Source: Streptomyces chumphonensis (GTDB lineage: Bacteria > Actinomycetota > Actinomycetes > Streptomycetales > Streptomycetaceae). Taken from it: a stretch of 64,000 bases of DNA. The translations under genes and the position numbers were made by a program. The first letter of the stretch is position 1, and each line of letters starts with the position of its first letter. The notes under the pieces are model-generated. The model worked only from the letters and a program-made list of their open reading frames with translations. It did no database searches and had not been told where the DNA came from. The DNA lies in NCBI RefSeq assembly GCF_014779715.1, contig NZ_JACXYU010000001.1, positions 744,001 to 808,000 of the forward strand, written 5' to 3'. This document shows, piece by piece, positions 26,445 through 36,000 of the stretch.

Positions 26445-27461
26445 TCAGTCGGCGAGGCGGACGATCATCTTTCCGGTGTTGCGGCCGCGCAGCATGCCGA
26501 GGAACGCGTCCACGGCGGACTCGATGCCCTCGCTCGTGGTCTCGTGGTACTTCAGCTCACCGGAGGCGATCCAGCCGGCGGTCTCCTCCAGGAAGCGCGG
26601 CATCAGCTTCTGGTGGTCGTTCACGAGCATGCCCGTGAGCCGCAGCCGCTTGCCGATGGCCAGGGCGAGGTTGCGCGGGCCCGGTGCCGCCTCGGTGTCG
26701 TTGTACTGGGCGATGGCGCCGCAGAGCGTGGCGCGGCCGTGGACCTTGAGGGAGCCGATGGCGGCCTCCAGGTGGTCACCGCCGACGTTGTCGAAGTAGA
26801 CGTCGATGCCCTCCGGGGCCGCGGCGCGCAGCTGCTCGGCGACGGGGCCGTCCTTGTAGTTGAAGGCGGCGTCGAAGCCGTACTCCTCGGTGAGCAGCTT
26901 GACCTTCTCCGGGGAGCCGGCGCTGCCGATCACGCGGGAGGCGCCCTTGATCCGGGCGATCTGGCCCACCTGGCTGCCGACGGCACCGGCGGCGCCGGAG
27001 ACGAAGACGGCGTCACCCTCCTGGAAGGACGCCACGTCGAGGAGGCCGGCGTAGGCGGTCAGGCCGGGCATGCCCATGACGCCGAGGTAGGTGCTCAGCG
27101 GGGCGAGGTCCGCGGAGACCTTCTGGGCGTGCGCGGCGTCGAGCGTCGCGTACTCGCGCCAGCCGAGGAAGTGCAGGACGTGGTCGCCGACCGCGAAGCC
27201 CTCGGCCTCGGAGGCCACGACGACGCCGACGGCGCCGCCCTCCATCGGGTGGTCGAGCCGGAAGGGGGGTACGTAGGACTTGACGTCGTTCATCCGGCCG
27301 CGCATGTACGGGTCCACGGACAGCACGGCGTTGCGCACCAGGATCTGCCCGGACGCGGGGGCCGCGACGGGTTCCTCACGCAGCGCGAAGTCCTCCGGAG
27401 TCGGCCAGCCGTTCGGGCGGGCTGTCAGGTGCCAGGCGCGGCCGGTCGTGGGCAGGCTCAT
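26445..27461 (-). CDS. NADP-dependent MDR oxidoreductase (leukotriene B4 dehydrogenase/CurA-like)
   Basis: A 338-residue zinc-free medium-chain reductase. Family landmarks include VLSVDPYMRGRMND, PMEGGAVGVVVAS, GMPGLTAYAGLLDVA, the NADP-binding VFVSGAAGAVGSQVGQIA, YFDNVGGDHLEAAI and a C-terminal GKMIVRLAD. Such enzymes reduce alpha,beta-unsaturated carbonyls. It is divergent from a MarR regulator across 83-95 bases that carry inverted repeats, so that regulator is its likely controller. Confidence 0.92.
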   Translation of the reverse strand: MSLPTTGRAWHLTARPNGWPTPEDFALREEPVAAPASGQILVRNAVLSVDPYMRGRMNDVKSYVPPFRLDHPMEGGAVGVVVASEAEGFAVGDHVLHFLGWREYATLDAAHAQKVSADLAPLSTYLGVMGMPGLTAYAGLLDVASFQEGDAVFVSGAAGAVGSQVGQIARIKGASRVIGSAGSPEKVKLLTEEYGFDAAFNYKDGPVAEQLRAAAPEGIDVYFDNVGGDHLEAAIGSLKVHGRATLCGAIAQYNDTEAAPGPRNLALAIGKRLRLTGMLVNDHQKLMPRFLEETAGWIASGELKYHETTSEGIESAVDAFLGMLRGRNTGKMIVRLAD

Positions 27462-27484
27462 CTCAGCTCCTCGAAGCACGGAAA

Positions 27485-27538
27485 TTACTTCAGCATCTGA
27501 AACAACACTGCACCTAGATATTTCAGGTTGTCAAGTAA
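27485..27538. promoter_or_regulatory. Divergent operator-promoter between the oxidoreductase and MarR genes
   Basis: This unusually A/T-rich gap contains nested inverted repeats: TTCAG-CAT-CTGAA (27489-27501), CTGAAA with TTTCAG (27497-27502 and 27521-27526) and TTACTT with AAGTAA at the outer ends. A TTGACA (27534 to 27529, minus strand) could be the -35 box for the oxidoreductase, and TAGATA at 27515-27520 a -10 box for marR. Confidence 0.6.
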
Positions 27539-27556
27539 GTCGCTATGCTGGTGGGC

Positions 27557-28015
27557 ATGACCCGTGCCAAGACCCCCGCCGACCGGCTCACCCTGGAGGT
27601 GCTGGAGCTGCTCGGCGACGTCGTGGGCCGCTACTACGAGGAGTACGACAAGGCCGCCGCGCAGCACTCGCTCACCGGGGCGCAGGCGCGGGTGCTCGCC
27701 CTGCTGGCCTACACCCCCATGCCCATGCGGCACCTCGCCCAGCGGCTCAAGTGCGAGCCGTCGAACGTGACGGGCATCGTCGACCGGCTGACCGCGCGCG
27801 GTCTGGTCGAGCGGCGGTCCGACGAGAGTGACCGCCGGGTGAAGCTCGCCGCCGTCACGCCCGAGGGACGACGGACGGCGGCCGCGCTGCGGGAGTCGCT
27901 CGGCGACTTCGCCCGCGAGCCGCTGGGACGGCTGGACGCGGCGGACCGCCGCACGCTGCGGGACCTGCTGCGCCGGATGCTCGGCACCGGCGAGCCGCCG
28001 GACGCCCCCGGCTGA
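27557..28015 (+). CDS. MarR-family transcriptional regulator
   Basis: A 152-residue winged-helix regulator. The recognition helix and wing are seen in MRHLAQRLKCEPSNVTGIVD and RRSDESDRRVKLAAVTPEG. MarR proteins are usually repressors released by ligands or oxidants. The divergent oxidoreductase and the palindromic gap between them suggest local control. I use the second ATG (MTRAKTPAD); ATG at 27545 would add four residues. One Cys is visible (LKCEPSN). Confidence 0.9.
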   Translation: MTRAKTPADRLTLEVLELLGDVVGRYYEEYDKAAAQHSLTGAQARVLALLAYTPMPMRHLAQRLKCEPSNVTGIVDRLTARGLVERRSDESDRRVKLAAVTPEGRRTAAALRESLGDFAREPLGRLDAADRRTLRDLLRRMLGTGEPPDAPG

Positions 28016-28048
28016 CGCGGCGGGCTCGGTGGGCTCGGGGGGCGGAGG

Positions 28049-29263
28049 TCAGCCGAGGTCGCCGCGCAGCCTGCGGGCGCGGAGCACGAGCTCCAGCTCG
28101 AAGCGGCGGTCGGGGTCGTCGACCGCCTCGCCCCACATCTCCCGGATCTGCCGCAGCCGGTAGCGCACGGTCTGCGGGTGGACGCCCAGCCGGGTCGCCA
28201 CCTCCGGCGCGCCGCCGCGCGTCTCCAGCCAGGCCAGCATCGTCTCCGCGAGCCGCCTGGCGTGTGTGGGGCCGCACTCCTCCAGTGGGGCCAGCAGGCG
28301 GCGGCCGAGGTCGTCGATGAGTTCCTCGGGCGGCAGAAGCACCAGGGCCTCGGTGTGCTCGGTGCAGTCCAGCAGCCCGCCCGACGGCAGCAGTCCGCGC
28401 TCCATCAGCGACACCGCCGACTGCGCCCAGCGCAGGGACTTCGCGGCGTCCGCGACGCCCACCGGCGGGCCGACGGCGCCCGACCAGCCCGCCGTCGCGC
28501 GGCGCAGCAGTTCGCCCCGGCCCGCGGCGTCCGGCTCGGGCACGACCATGAGCGGCTGCTCGCGCTCCATGTCGAGCAGGACCTCGGGGCCGAGGGCGGG
28601 CGGCAGCGCCTCCCGGGCCGGCGGGACGAGCACCGCGACGGCCACCGTCTGCGGGACGGGCCAGCCGATCCGGGCCGCGCGTTCGGCGAGCACCGACTCC
28701 AGCCGCCCGCCGTGCCCGCTCTCGTCGAGCAGCAGGTCGAGCAGGCGGCGTTGCAGACGCAGCCGCTCCCCCGCCTGGCGGGCGGCGGCCTCGGCGTATC
28801 CGCGCACGGACTCGGCGACCAGGCCGTCGAGGTACTGGAAGCCCGACTCGGCCAGTTCGTACATCGCCGGGGCGGGGATCTCGGCCTGCTGCCCGATCTC
28901 CGCCAGCCGCCGCCAGGCCAGCCGCACACCGAGCCGGTAGATCGCCTGGAGGGAATCGAGGCTGCGGCCCTGGAGCAGCTCGCCCCGACCGAAGTCCTGG
29001 AAGACGGTGGGGTGCACGTGCGGGCTGCCGAGACCGGTGGCCAGGTGCTCCACGAAGTGTTCGAGCGCCCGGCGGATGCCGATGAGCGACATGGGCTCGC
29101 CCGAGGTCTCGTCGACGACGACGGGCAGGCTCGGGTGGGCGCGGCGGATCTCCCGCAGGATGTCGGCGGCGAGCACGGGGATCTCGTCCCGGGCCCGCGC
29201 GGTGAACGTGCGGACCTGGGTCTCGGGGACCGCCCCCCACGCGGACTCCACGGTCGCCGTCAC
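28049..29263 (-). CDS. PucR/CdaR-type helix-turn-helix regulator
   Basis: A 404-residue regulator of the same broad type as FasR. It has an N-terminal helical region with ALEHFVEHLATGLG and LQGRSLDSLQAIYRLGVRLAW, a middle region, and a C-terminal PucR HTH (VATRLGVHPQTVRYRLRQIREMWG). The ligand and targets are unknown. The GTG at 29263 overlaps the stop of the small membrane-protein gene upstream (GTGA-type overlap), so the two are probably co-transcribed. Confidence 0.85.
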   Translation of the reverse strand: MTATVESAWGAVPETQVRTFTARARDEIPVLAADILREIRRAHPSLPVVVDETSGEPMSLIGIRRALEHFVEHLATGLGSPHVHPTVFQDFGRGELLQGRSLDSLQAIYRLGVRLAWRRLAEIGQQAEIPAPAMYELAESGFQYLDGLVAESVRGYAEAAARQAGERLRLQRRLLDLLLDESGHGGRLESVLAERAARIGWPVPQTVAVAVLVPPAREALPPALGPEVLLDMEREQPLMVVPEPDAAGRGELLRRATAGWSGAVGPPVGVADAAKSLRWAQSAVSLMERGLLPSGGLLDCTEHTEALVLLPPEELIDDLGRRLLAPLEECGPTHARRLAETMLAWLETRGGAPEVATRLGVHPQTVRYRLRQIREMWGEAVDDPDRRFELELVLRARRLRGDLG

Positions 29264-29568
29264 GAGGTTCCGTCCTCCGCCGGCCCGTCCGGCCGCTCGG
29301 TGGGCTCGGCACTCTCGTCCCCGCCCTCGTCCTCGGAAGCGTTTTCGGCCCCGTCCGCGGGCTCAGCGGACGGATCGGTCGCTTCGGAGGGTGAGACGGA
29401 CTCGGCCGGCGGGCTCGGCGCCTCCGGCTCGTGATCGGGGAAGTGCACCAGCGGCACGTTCGGCTGCTCGGTGTCGGCGTTCAGCATGGCGACGATGCCC
29501 ACACCGGCGCCGACGGCGAGCAGCGCGGCAAAGATGCAGGTCAAAGCTGCTGCAAGGAGTCTGTGCAT
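29260..29568 (-). CDS. Small single-span membrane protein with acidic tail
   Basis: A 102-residue protein: MHRLLAAALTCIFAALLAVG begins one transmembrane helix (about 5-30), then a linker PNVPLVHFPDHEPEAP and a 55-residue Ser/Glu/Pro-rich tail. The N-terminal part resembles the short actinobacterial DUF2613 family, which I offer only as a possibility. It overlaps the PucR-type gene by four bases and is divergent from the DUF3068 gene. Confidence 0.6.
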   Translation of the reverse strand: MHRLLAAALTCIFAALLAVGAGVGIVAMLNADTEQPNVPLVHFPDHEPEAPSPPAESVSPSEATDPSAEPADGAENASEDEGGDESAEPTERPDGPAEDGTS

Positions 29569-29867
29569 GGCGCGGGGGACCTCTTCTCGGCATGTCACGG
29601 CACCAGCTGTCGCCCCCGACACCAGTTTCCTACTGACGAGTTTGGAAGGGCATTGACGTGCTGTCAAGAGTTCGCTTACCGTCACCGGCCCAGGGGCTTG
29701 CCCGGACGACCGGAGGCTGCCCCGGCACGTTCACGCCACGGGGCGCCACCGGCCCCGCGCGCTGCGCGTCCCACAGCTCCGGTGGCGCACGTGGCACACC
29801 TCGACGCACGTCGCACCGCACGCAGCACGTTGAACGCGCACCACCCATCTCACCGGGAGCACCCGTC
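29569..29867. promoter_or_regulatory. Promoter and long leader of the DUF3068 gene
   Basis: A plausible vegetative promoter is TTGACG (29653-29658), 18-base spacer, TACCGT (29677-29682). The -35 box overlaps an inverted repeat TTGAC-N5-GTCAA (29653-29667). Downstream, 10-base arms GCGCCACCGG and CCGGTGGCGC (29743-29752, 29779-29788) could fold a large hairpin in the 5' leader of about 180 bases. I see no gene here. Confidence 0.5.
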
Positions 29868-30815
29868 ATGCGCCGTTCCGCTTCACCTCTGTCGCTGACC
29901 CTGCTGGGGCTCGGCGTGTTTCTGCTGGTCCTGGCCCCGATGCTGGCCTGGTACGTGGAACCGCGCGCCAAGCGCACCCCGATCGACCTGGACACCACCA
30001 CGGTCTTCAAGGGCACCGGCGACTACTTCGACCAGCAGGCGGTCGAGGAGAAGACCGACGAACCGCTCACCGTCACCCGCCGGGTGCTCGGGAACGTCGC
30101 CGCGAGCGAACGCGGCGGCGTCGCCGTCTGGGACATCTCCCAGACCATCGACACCGAGCGCACGCTGGAGCTCGACGACCCGCGCAAGTCCTTCCAGTGG
30201 ACGACCGAGCGGTGGGTCACCGACCGGAAGACGAACAAGCCGGTCCACTGCTGCGGCGAGACCCCCACCGAGTTCGCCGGGGACGCCTACCTGAAGTTCC
30301 CCTTCGACGTCCAGGAGAAGGACTACCGGTGGTGGGACGGCACGCTCGGGGACACCGTCGTGCTGGAGTACGTCGACCGCGTGACGGTCCAGGGCTACGA
30401 GGGCATGCGGTTCACCGGCACCGTCGACGCTACCCGGACGGGCTCCCGACAGGTGCCCGGACGGCTGGTCGGCATGAAGGAGACCCCGCAGGTGATGGCC
30501 GAGGAGTGGTACGCGAACGACAACATCGAGCTGGTCGTCGACGAGGCCACCGGCCGCATCATCCGGGCGACCACCGGCCCCCACGTGACGCTGCGGGCGC
30601 CGGGCGGGACGAAGCCGGCCGTCACCCTGCTGCACAGCGAGGGGCTGACGTTCAACGAGAAGACCCAGAAGAAGCAGGTGGAGCTGGCCCGCGCGGGCAG
30701 CTCGCAGCTGCGGGCGGTCGGGACCACCGCCCCCATCGGGGCGGGCGTCGTAGGCGTGCTGCTCGCCGCGGCCGGTGCCGTGCTGGTGGTGCGCGGCAGG
30801 CGTCCTGCGCAGTGA
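29868..30815 (+). CDS. DUF3068 (PorA-family) membrane protein
   Basis: A 315-residue protein with an N-terminal membrane anchor (LSLTLLGLGVFLLVLAPMLA), a large extracytoplasmic domain and a C-terminal membrane helix (GAGVVGVLLAAAGAVLVV) before a short basic tail. The external domain carries HCCGETPTEFAGDAYLKFPF, EKDYRWWDGTLGD and YANDNIELVVDEATGRIIRAT, typical of DUF3068. Some databases name this family after a corynebacterial channel, but nothing here shows a porin. It precedes a glycan operon and probably acts in envelope assembly. Confidence 0.85.
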   Translation: MRRSASPLSLTLLGLGVFLLVLAPMLAWYVEPRAKRTPIDLDTTTVFKGTGDYFDQQAVEEKTDEPLTVTRRVLGNVAASERGGVAVWDISQTIDTERTLELDDPRKSFQWTTERWVTDRKTNKPVHCCGETPTEFAGDAYLKFPFDVQEKDYRWWDGTLGDTVVLEYVDRVTVQGYEGMRFTGTVDATRTGSRQVPGRLVGMKETPQVMAEEWYANDNIELVVDEATGRIIRATTGPHVTLRAPGGTKPAVTLLHSEGLTFNEKTQKKQVELARAGSSQLRAVGTTAPIGAGVVGVLLAAAGAVLVVRGRRPAQ

Positions 30816-31120
30816 CGTACGCCTCCCGGAGCGCGGCGGACGGCGCAGGTCGGCCGTCTTTGAGCGCCACGACGTGTACCCGCCGGTAATTCGGGGGCGA
30901 ATTTGTCATACGGGTGAGTAGCCGCAGCCGTCACGACGACGAAAATTGAGCCATCCGATGGCCAGCCACCGCCCCCGGCTCCCGGCACTCGGTCCCACCG
31001 CTCACCACGCGGCCCCCGCGCACGAGACAGGCTCGCACTCCGCAGAACCGGCTCGTCCCCCTCGCAAGCCCAGCACCACCCCTTCGTCCACCACGCACCC
31101 TCACACGAGTGGAGCGCCCC
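30816..31120. promoter_or_regulatory. Upstream region of the glycan operon
   Basis: About 305 bases without a gene. They hold the inverted repeat AATTCG-N4-CGAATT (30888-30903) in an A/T-rich patch, followed at once by TTGTCA (30903-30908), which could be a -35 element. I find no convincing -10 box. Confidence 0.45.
30888..30903. promoter_or_regulatory. Inverted repeat AATTCG-N4-CGAATT
   Basis: Six-base perfect arms around GGGG, lying 218 bases upstream of the GT4 start and overlapping a possible -35 TTGTCA by one base. It is a candidate operator for the glycan operon. Confidence 0.45.
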
Positions 31121-32335
31121 ATGCCCCAGCAGGTGCCCTCGGTGGCTCCCCACGCCGCCGCCGTACCGCCGCAGCGGTTGCCCGCCCCGGCGGGCACGGC
31201 GGTCGCCGCCGCCCTCGCGGACGCGGTCCCCTCCCGGTATCCGCGCCGCATCGTCTTCCTCGCCCGCCGCGACATCGGCAACCCGGCCGCAGGCGGTTCC
31301 GAGCTGCTCATCGACCGGATCGCCGCCGGTCTCACCGCGCAGGGCCACCAGGTCACGCTCGTCTGCGGCGGCCCGGCCGCCGAGCGCGACTACCGGGTGG
31401 TCTCCGCCGGCGGGGACGCCGGACACTTCCTGCGCGCCCGGCGCACCTTCACCCGTGAGGTCGGCGAGGCCGACCTGATGGTCGAGGTCTGCAACGGCAT
31501 GCCCTACCTCGCACCCCTGTGGTACCGGGGGCCGACGCTCTGCTTCGTCAACCACGTCCACACCGACCTGTGGGGGATGCGCTACCCGGCGCCCGCCGCG
31601 CGGATCGGGCGGCGGCTGGAGCACTGGGCCCTGGCCCGCACCCACCGGGACAACCTGACGGTCGCCGTCTCCGACTCCACGGCCGACGCGCTGCGCGGCA
31701 TCGGCGTCCCCGGCGACCGCATCCGCATCGTCCACAACGGGGTCGAGAAGCCCGGTCCGCCCGCGCCGAAGTCGCCCGAGCCGCTGTTCCTGGCGATGGG
31801 CCGACTCGTCGAGTACAAGCGCATCGACCTGCTGCTGCGGCTGTGGGAACGGGTGCGGCCGGTCACCGGCGGACGCCTCGTCATCGTCGGCGACGGGCCC
31901 GAGCGGGCCCGGCTCGAAGCGATGGCCGGGGACTCGGTGACGTTCGCCGGGCACGTCTCGGAGGCGGAGAAGCACCGGCTGCTCAGCTCGTCCTGGCTGC
32001 TCCTGCACCCCTCCCTCGTGGAGGGCTGGGGCCTGGTGGTGATGGAGGCCGCCGCGCGCGGCACCCCCGCCGTGGGCTTCGACATCCCCGGGCTGCGGGA
32101 CTCCGTGGCCGACGGGGAGACCGGCCTCCTGGCACGCGGCGAGAGCTCCTTCGCCGCCGCCTGGTGCACCCTCGGCCTCTCCACCCCGCGCCGCACCGCC
32201 ATGGGCGACGCCGCACGGGCGCGCGCCGCACGCTTCGGCTGGACGCGCACGGTCGAGGCGTTCCGCGAGGTGGCGGCCGAGGCGTGGCGGTACGGCTCCG
32301 CCCCGCCCGGGCCGTACCCGGGGACCCCGAGGTGA
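31121..32335 (+). CDS. GT4 glycosyltransferase of the envelope glycan operon
   Basis: A 404-residue GT-B enzyme. The N-terminal acceptor domain starts RRIVFLARRDIGNPAAGGSE; the donor domain has LFLAMGRLVEYKRIDLLLRL, VIVGDGPERARLE and the EX7E signature EGWGLVVMEAAARGTPAV. It transfers a sugar from a nucleotide donor to a growing glycan or lipid at the cytoplasmic face of the membrane. The first 40 residues are a low-complexity Ala/Pro extension. The ATG at 31121 has a GGAG site. It is the first gene of an operon of eight overlapping genes. Confidence 0.93.
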   Translation: MPQQVPSVAPHAAAVPPQRLPAPAGTAVAAALADAVPSRYPRRIVFLARRDIGNPAAGGSELLIDRIAAGLTAQGHQVTLVCGGPAAERDYRVVSAGGDAGHFLRARRTFTREVGEADLMVEVCNGMPYLAPLWYRGPTLCFVNHVHTDLWGMRYPAPAARIGRRLEHWALARTHRDNLTVAVSDSTADALRGIGVPGDRIRIVHNGVEKPGPPAPKSPEPLFLAMGRLVEYKRIDLLLRLWERVRPVTGGRLVIVGDGPERARLEAMAGDSVTFAGHVSEAEKHRLLSSSWLLLHPSLVEGWGLVVMEAAARGTPAVGFDIPGLRDSVADGETGLLARGESSFAAAWCTLGLSTPRRTAMGDAARARAARFGWTRTVEAFREVAAEAWRYGSAPPGPYPGTPR

Positions 32336-33081
32336 CCGGAGTGAAGGACCCGTCCCTGCGAAGATCGGTCGCCCTGTTCCGAGCCTTCATGAACGAGCAG
32401 GACGACCCCGAGACCTGTTACTCCCTGCTCGCCCGCGACGCCGCCGACCAGGTCGAGCGGTACACCCCGCTGAAGGGCTCGACCGTCATCGACGTCGGCG
32501 GCGGCAGCGGGCACTTCACCGACGAGTTCCGGCGGCGCGGGGCGCGCGGCTTCCTCTTCGAGCCCGACCCGGCGGAGCTGCACGGCCACGGCCGCACCCC
32601 GCAGGGGGCGGTGCTGGCGGACGGCTACCTGCTGCCCGTCGCCGACGGGACCGCCGACGTCACCTTCTCCTCCAACGTGCTGGAGCACGTCGACGACCCC
32701 CGGACGTTCCTCAGCGAGATGGTGCGCGTGACCCGCCCCGGCGGGCTGGTCTACGTGTCCTTCACCAACTGGTACTCCCCGTGGGGCGGCCACGAGACCG
32801 CCCCCTGGCACTACCTCGGCGCCGAGCGGGCGCGCGCCCGCTACGCCAGGCGGCACGGCCGCCCGGCCAAGCACACCCTCGGCGAGAACCTGTTCGCCGT
32901 GCACGTCGGCCCCACCCTGCGCCACGTGCGGGCCCGCGACGACGTCGAGGTGCTCGCCGCGCGGTCGCGCTACTGGCCCTTCCTCGCCCATGCCATCACC
33001 CGGGTTCCGGTGCTCCGTGAGATCGCCACCTGGAACCTCCTCCTCATCCTCCGGCGGTGCCCCCATGACGACGACCACTGA
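32332..33081 (+). CDS. Class I SAM-dependent methyltransferase (glycan operon)
   Basis: A 249-residue methyltransferase with motif I STVIDVGGGSGHFTDEFRRRG, an acidic ribose-binding loop (FLFEPDPAEL), and ADVTFSSNVLEHVDDPRTFL with post-motif RVTRPGGLVYVSF. It probably methylates a sugar or lipid intermediate. The GTG at 32332 overlaps the preceding stop (GTGA); a second GTG lies at 32341. It overlaps the next gene by 17 bases, so all three are co-translated. Confidence 0.9.
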   Translation: MTGVKDPSLRRSVALFRAFMNEQDDPETCYSLLARDAADQVERYTPLKGSTVIDVGGGSGHFTDEFRRRGARGFLFEPDPAELHGHGRTPQGAVLADGYLLPVADGTADVTFSSNVLEHVDDPRTFLSEMVRVTRPGGLVYVSFTNWYSPWGGHETAPWHYLGAERARARYARRHGRPAKHTLGENLFAVHVGPTLRHVRARDDVEVLAARSRYWPFLAHAITRVPVLREIATWNLLLILRRCPHDDDH

Positions 33082-36000
33082 CCGCACGCTCGAGATGAGC
33101 GCCGTCGGGCCCGACCCGACCGGGCCACCCCGCAGCCGGTGGTGGCTGCTGGGTGCCTACGTGCTGGTCCTGGTCGCCTTCGTGGTGGCAGCACCGGGCA
33201 ACATGACCTTCGAGACGAAGCTGGGCGTCGCCACCGACCCGTGGATGTTCCTCGGTGAGCTGGGGAACCTGTGGTCGGACCGCTCCGGCTTCGGCGGCAT
33301 CGCCGACCAGTACATCGGCTACCTCTTCCCGATGCTGCCGTTCTACGCCCTGCTGGACTGGGCACCGGTGTGGGTGGCCGAACGCCTGTGGCTGTCGCTC
33401 GTGGTGACCACCGCCTTCTGGGGCGCGCTGCGGCTGGCCGAGCGGCTGGACGTGGGCAACCGCTCCACCCGGCTGCTGGGGGCCGCGGCCTACGCGCTGT
33501 GGCCGACGTTCACCATCATCGTCGGTTCCACCTCGGCCGGCGCCCTGCCCGGCGCGATGCTGCCGTGGGTGCTGCTGCCCCTGGTGGCGAAGGCGGACGG
33601 CACGGGCCCGATCGCCCGGGTGGCGGCGGCCCGCTCCGCGCTGCTCATCCCGTTCATGGGCGGCGTCAACGCGGCGTCCACCCTGGCGGCGCTCCTGCCG
33701 GTCGGCCTCTACCTGATCACCCGCACCGGGCGGCGGCGGCTGACGCTGCTGGCGTGGTGGATACCCGGCGTGATCCTGGCGACGCTGTGGTGGGTGATCC
33801 CGCTGCTGCTCCTCGGCGCCCACGGCGAGGACTTCATGCCGTACGTCGAGCAGGCCACCGCGACCACGTCCACGATGTCGGCCTTCGAGATGCTGCGCGG
33901 CGCGGGCAACTGGGTGGCCTACCTGAACTTCGGCGAGGCCTGGCTGCCGGCGGGCTGGACGATGGCCACCGCCGCGCTCGCCGTCGCCGGCAGCGCGCTG
34001 GCGGCCGCCGTCGGACTGGGCGGCCTGGCCCGGCGCGACATGCCCGAGCGGCGCTGGCTCGTGCTCACCGTCGTCACCGTCACGCTCGTCATGCTGGCCG
34101 GCTACGGCGGCGCCCTCGGCGCGCCGTTCGCCGAGGGGTTCCAGGGCTGGCTGGACGGCTGGCTCCGGCCGTTCCGCAACATCTACAAGTTCCAGCCCGG
34201 TCTCGCGTTGGCCCTCACCCTGGGCCTCACCCACCTCACCGCCGTGCTGGTGGCCCGGCGGCGCGGAGCCCGCGCGGCCGGTCCGGACCGCGTCGGCGCG
34301 CTGCGCGGCGCGCGGCTCGTGCCCGCGCTCACCGCCCTGCTCGTGCTGCCCGGGCTCGCGCTGCCGTACCTGAGCGGTGCGGTGCTGCAGCCCGGCGCGT
34401 TCGAGGCACTGCCCAAGCACTGGGAGCAGACGGCGGACTGGCTGGCGGAGAAGTCCGGCGACACCCGGGCCCTGGTCGTTCCGGCGACCGCGCACGGCGT
34501 CTACACCTGGGGCTCGCCCATCGACCAGCCGCTGCACGTGCTGGCCGACTCCCCCTGGGCGCAGCGGGACTACGTGCCCTTCGGACCGCCCGGCGAGCGC
34601 CGCATGCTGGACGCGGTGGAACAGGCGCTGATGAGCGGGGGCGCCGTCCCCGGTCTCCAGCAGTACCTGAACCGCGCCGGACTCCACTACGTCGTCGTGC
34701 GCAACGACCTCGATCCGGACCAGGTGGGCTACGTGCCGCCGCAGACCGTCAAGCGGACGCTGGAGGCGTCCGGCTACGAGAAGGTCGAGAGCTTCGGCCC
34801 GCTGACCACCGCCGGACGTATCCCGGCCGACACCCCGGTCATGCTCCAGGGCTTCTACCCCCGGCAGAAGTCGGTGGAGATCTACGAGCCCGCCGGTACC
34901 TTCGCGCCGTCGATGCCGGAGCAGGTGCGGGCCCAGGACGTGGCGCAGACCGCACGCGTCAGCGGTGGTCCCGAGGTCCTGCTGCCGCTGTCGGCGGACC
35001 GCGACTTCGGGAACCGGCCGGCCGTGCTGACCGGTGACGCCCACCCCGGTGTCGACGCACCGGACCTGCACGTGACGGCGGACGGGCTGCGGCGCGCCGA
35101 CACCCGCTTCGGCCTGGTCAACAACAACACCTCCTTCACCTACACCACCGAGGAGCGCAACCACCCGGAGAGCCTCCAGGACGCGGGTGAGGAACCGAAG
35201 ATGATCCTCCCGGTGGAGGGCACGCGGCACCAGACGGTGGCCACGCTGCGCGGCGCGAAGTCCGTCACCGCGTCCAGCAGCGGCAGCTGGCTCTTCCACC
35301 TGCCGCAGTTCGACCCCGTGCACGCCTTCGACGGCGACCCGGAGACGGGCTGGGCCGAGGGCAGCGCCGAGGACAGCACCGGCCAGTGGATCAAGGTCGA
35401 GTTCACGGGGCCGCTCGACGTCCCCGGCGAGATCGAGCTGACCCCGCTGCCGGACGACGGGCTGCGCCCCACGCCGACGGAGGTCAGCGTCGCGACCGAC
35501 ACCAGCCGGAAGGCGGTGCGCTCCACGCTCGACGGGACCGGCACGCAGACCGTCGAGGCTCCCGCGGGGGAGGCGAACTGGCTGAAGCTGAAGATCCTCG
35601 ACACCGAGGAGCGGCGCCCGGGGCTGACCGGCGCGGGCTTCTCCGAGATCCGCATCCCGGGCGTGGAGGTCACCCGGATGCTGTCGCTGCCCGACGACGC
35701 CCCCGAGGACGCCGAGGCCGACGCCGAGGTCGTCTCCCTGCACCGCAACGCCGACCCCGGCGGCCTGAACCCGGTGGGCAGCGAACGCGCCCTGCACCGG
35801 CAGTTCTCCGTGGGCGAGGCCGGCGACTACGGCGTCGAGGCGAGCGCCCTGCCCGTGCCCGGCACGGCGTTCGACGAACTGCTGGACCGGGTCGCGCCCG
35901 GTGCGCAGGGCCGCATCACGGCGACCGCCGAGTCGACGAGCCCCACCGGGCTCTCGCTCAGCCCGCGCAACCTCGTCGACGGCGACCTGACCACGGCGTG

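Noticed and set aside
29868..30815. A true outer-membrane porin
   Set aside because: The protein has two membrane helices and a large external domain; the PorA name is inherited from the family label only.
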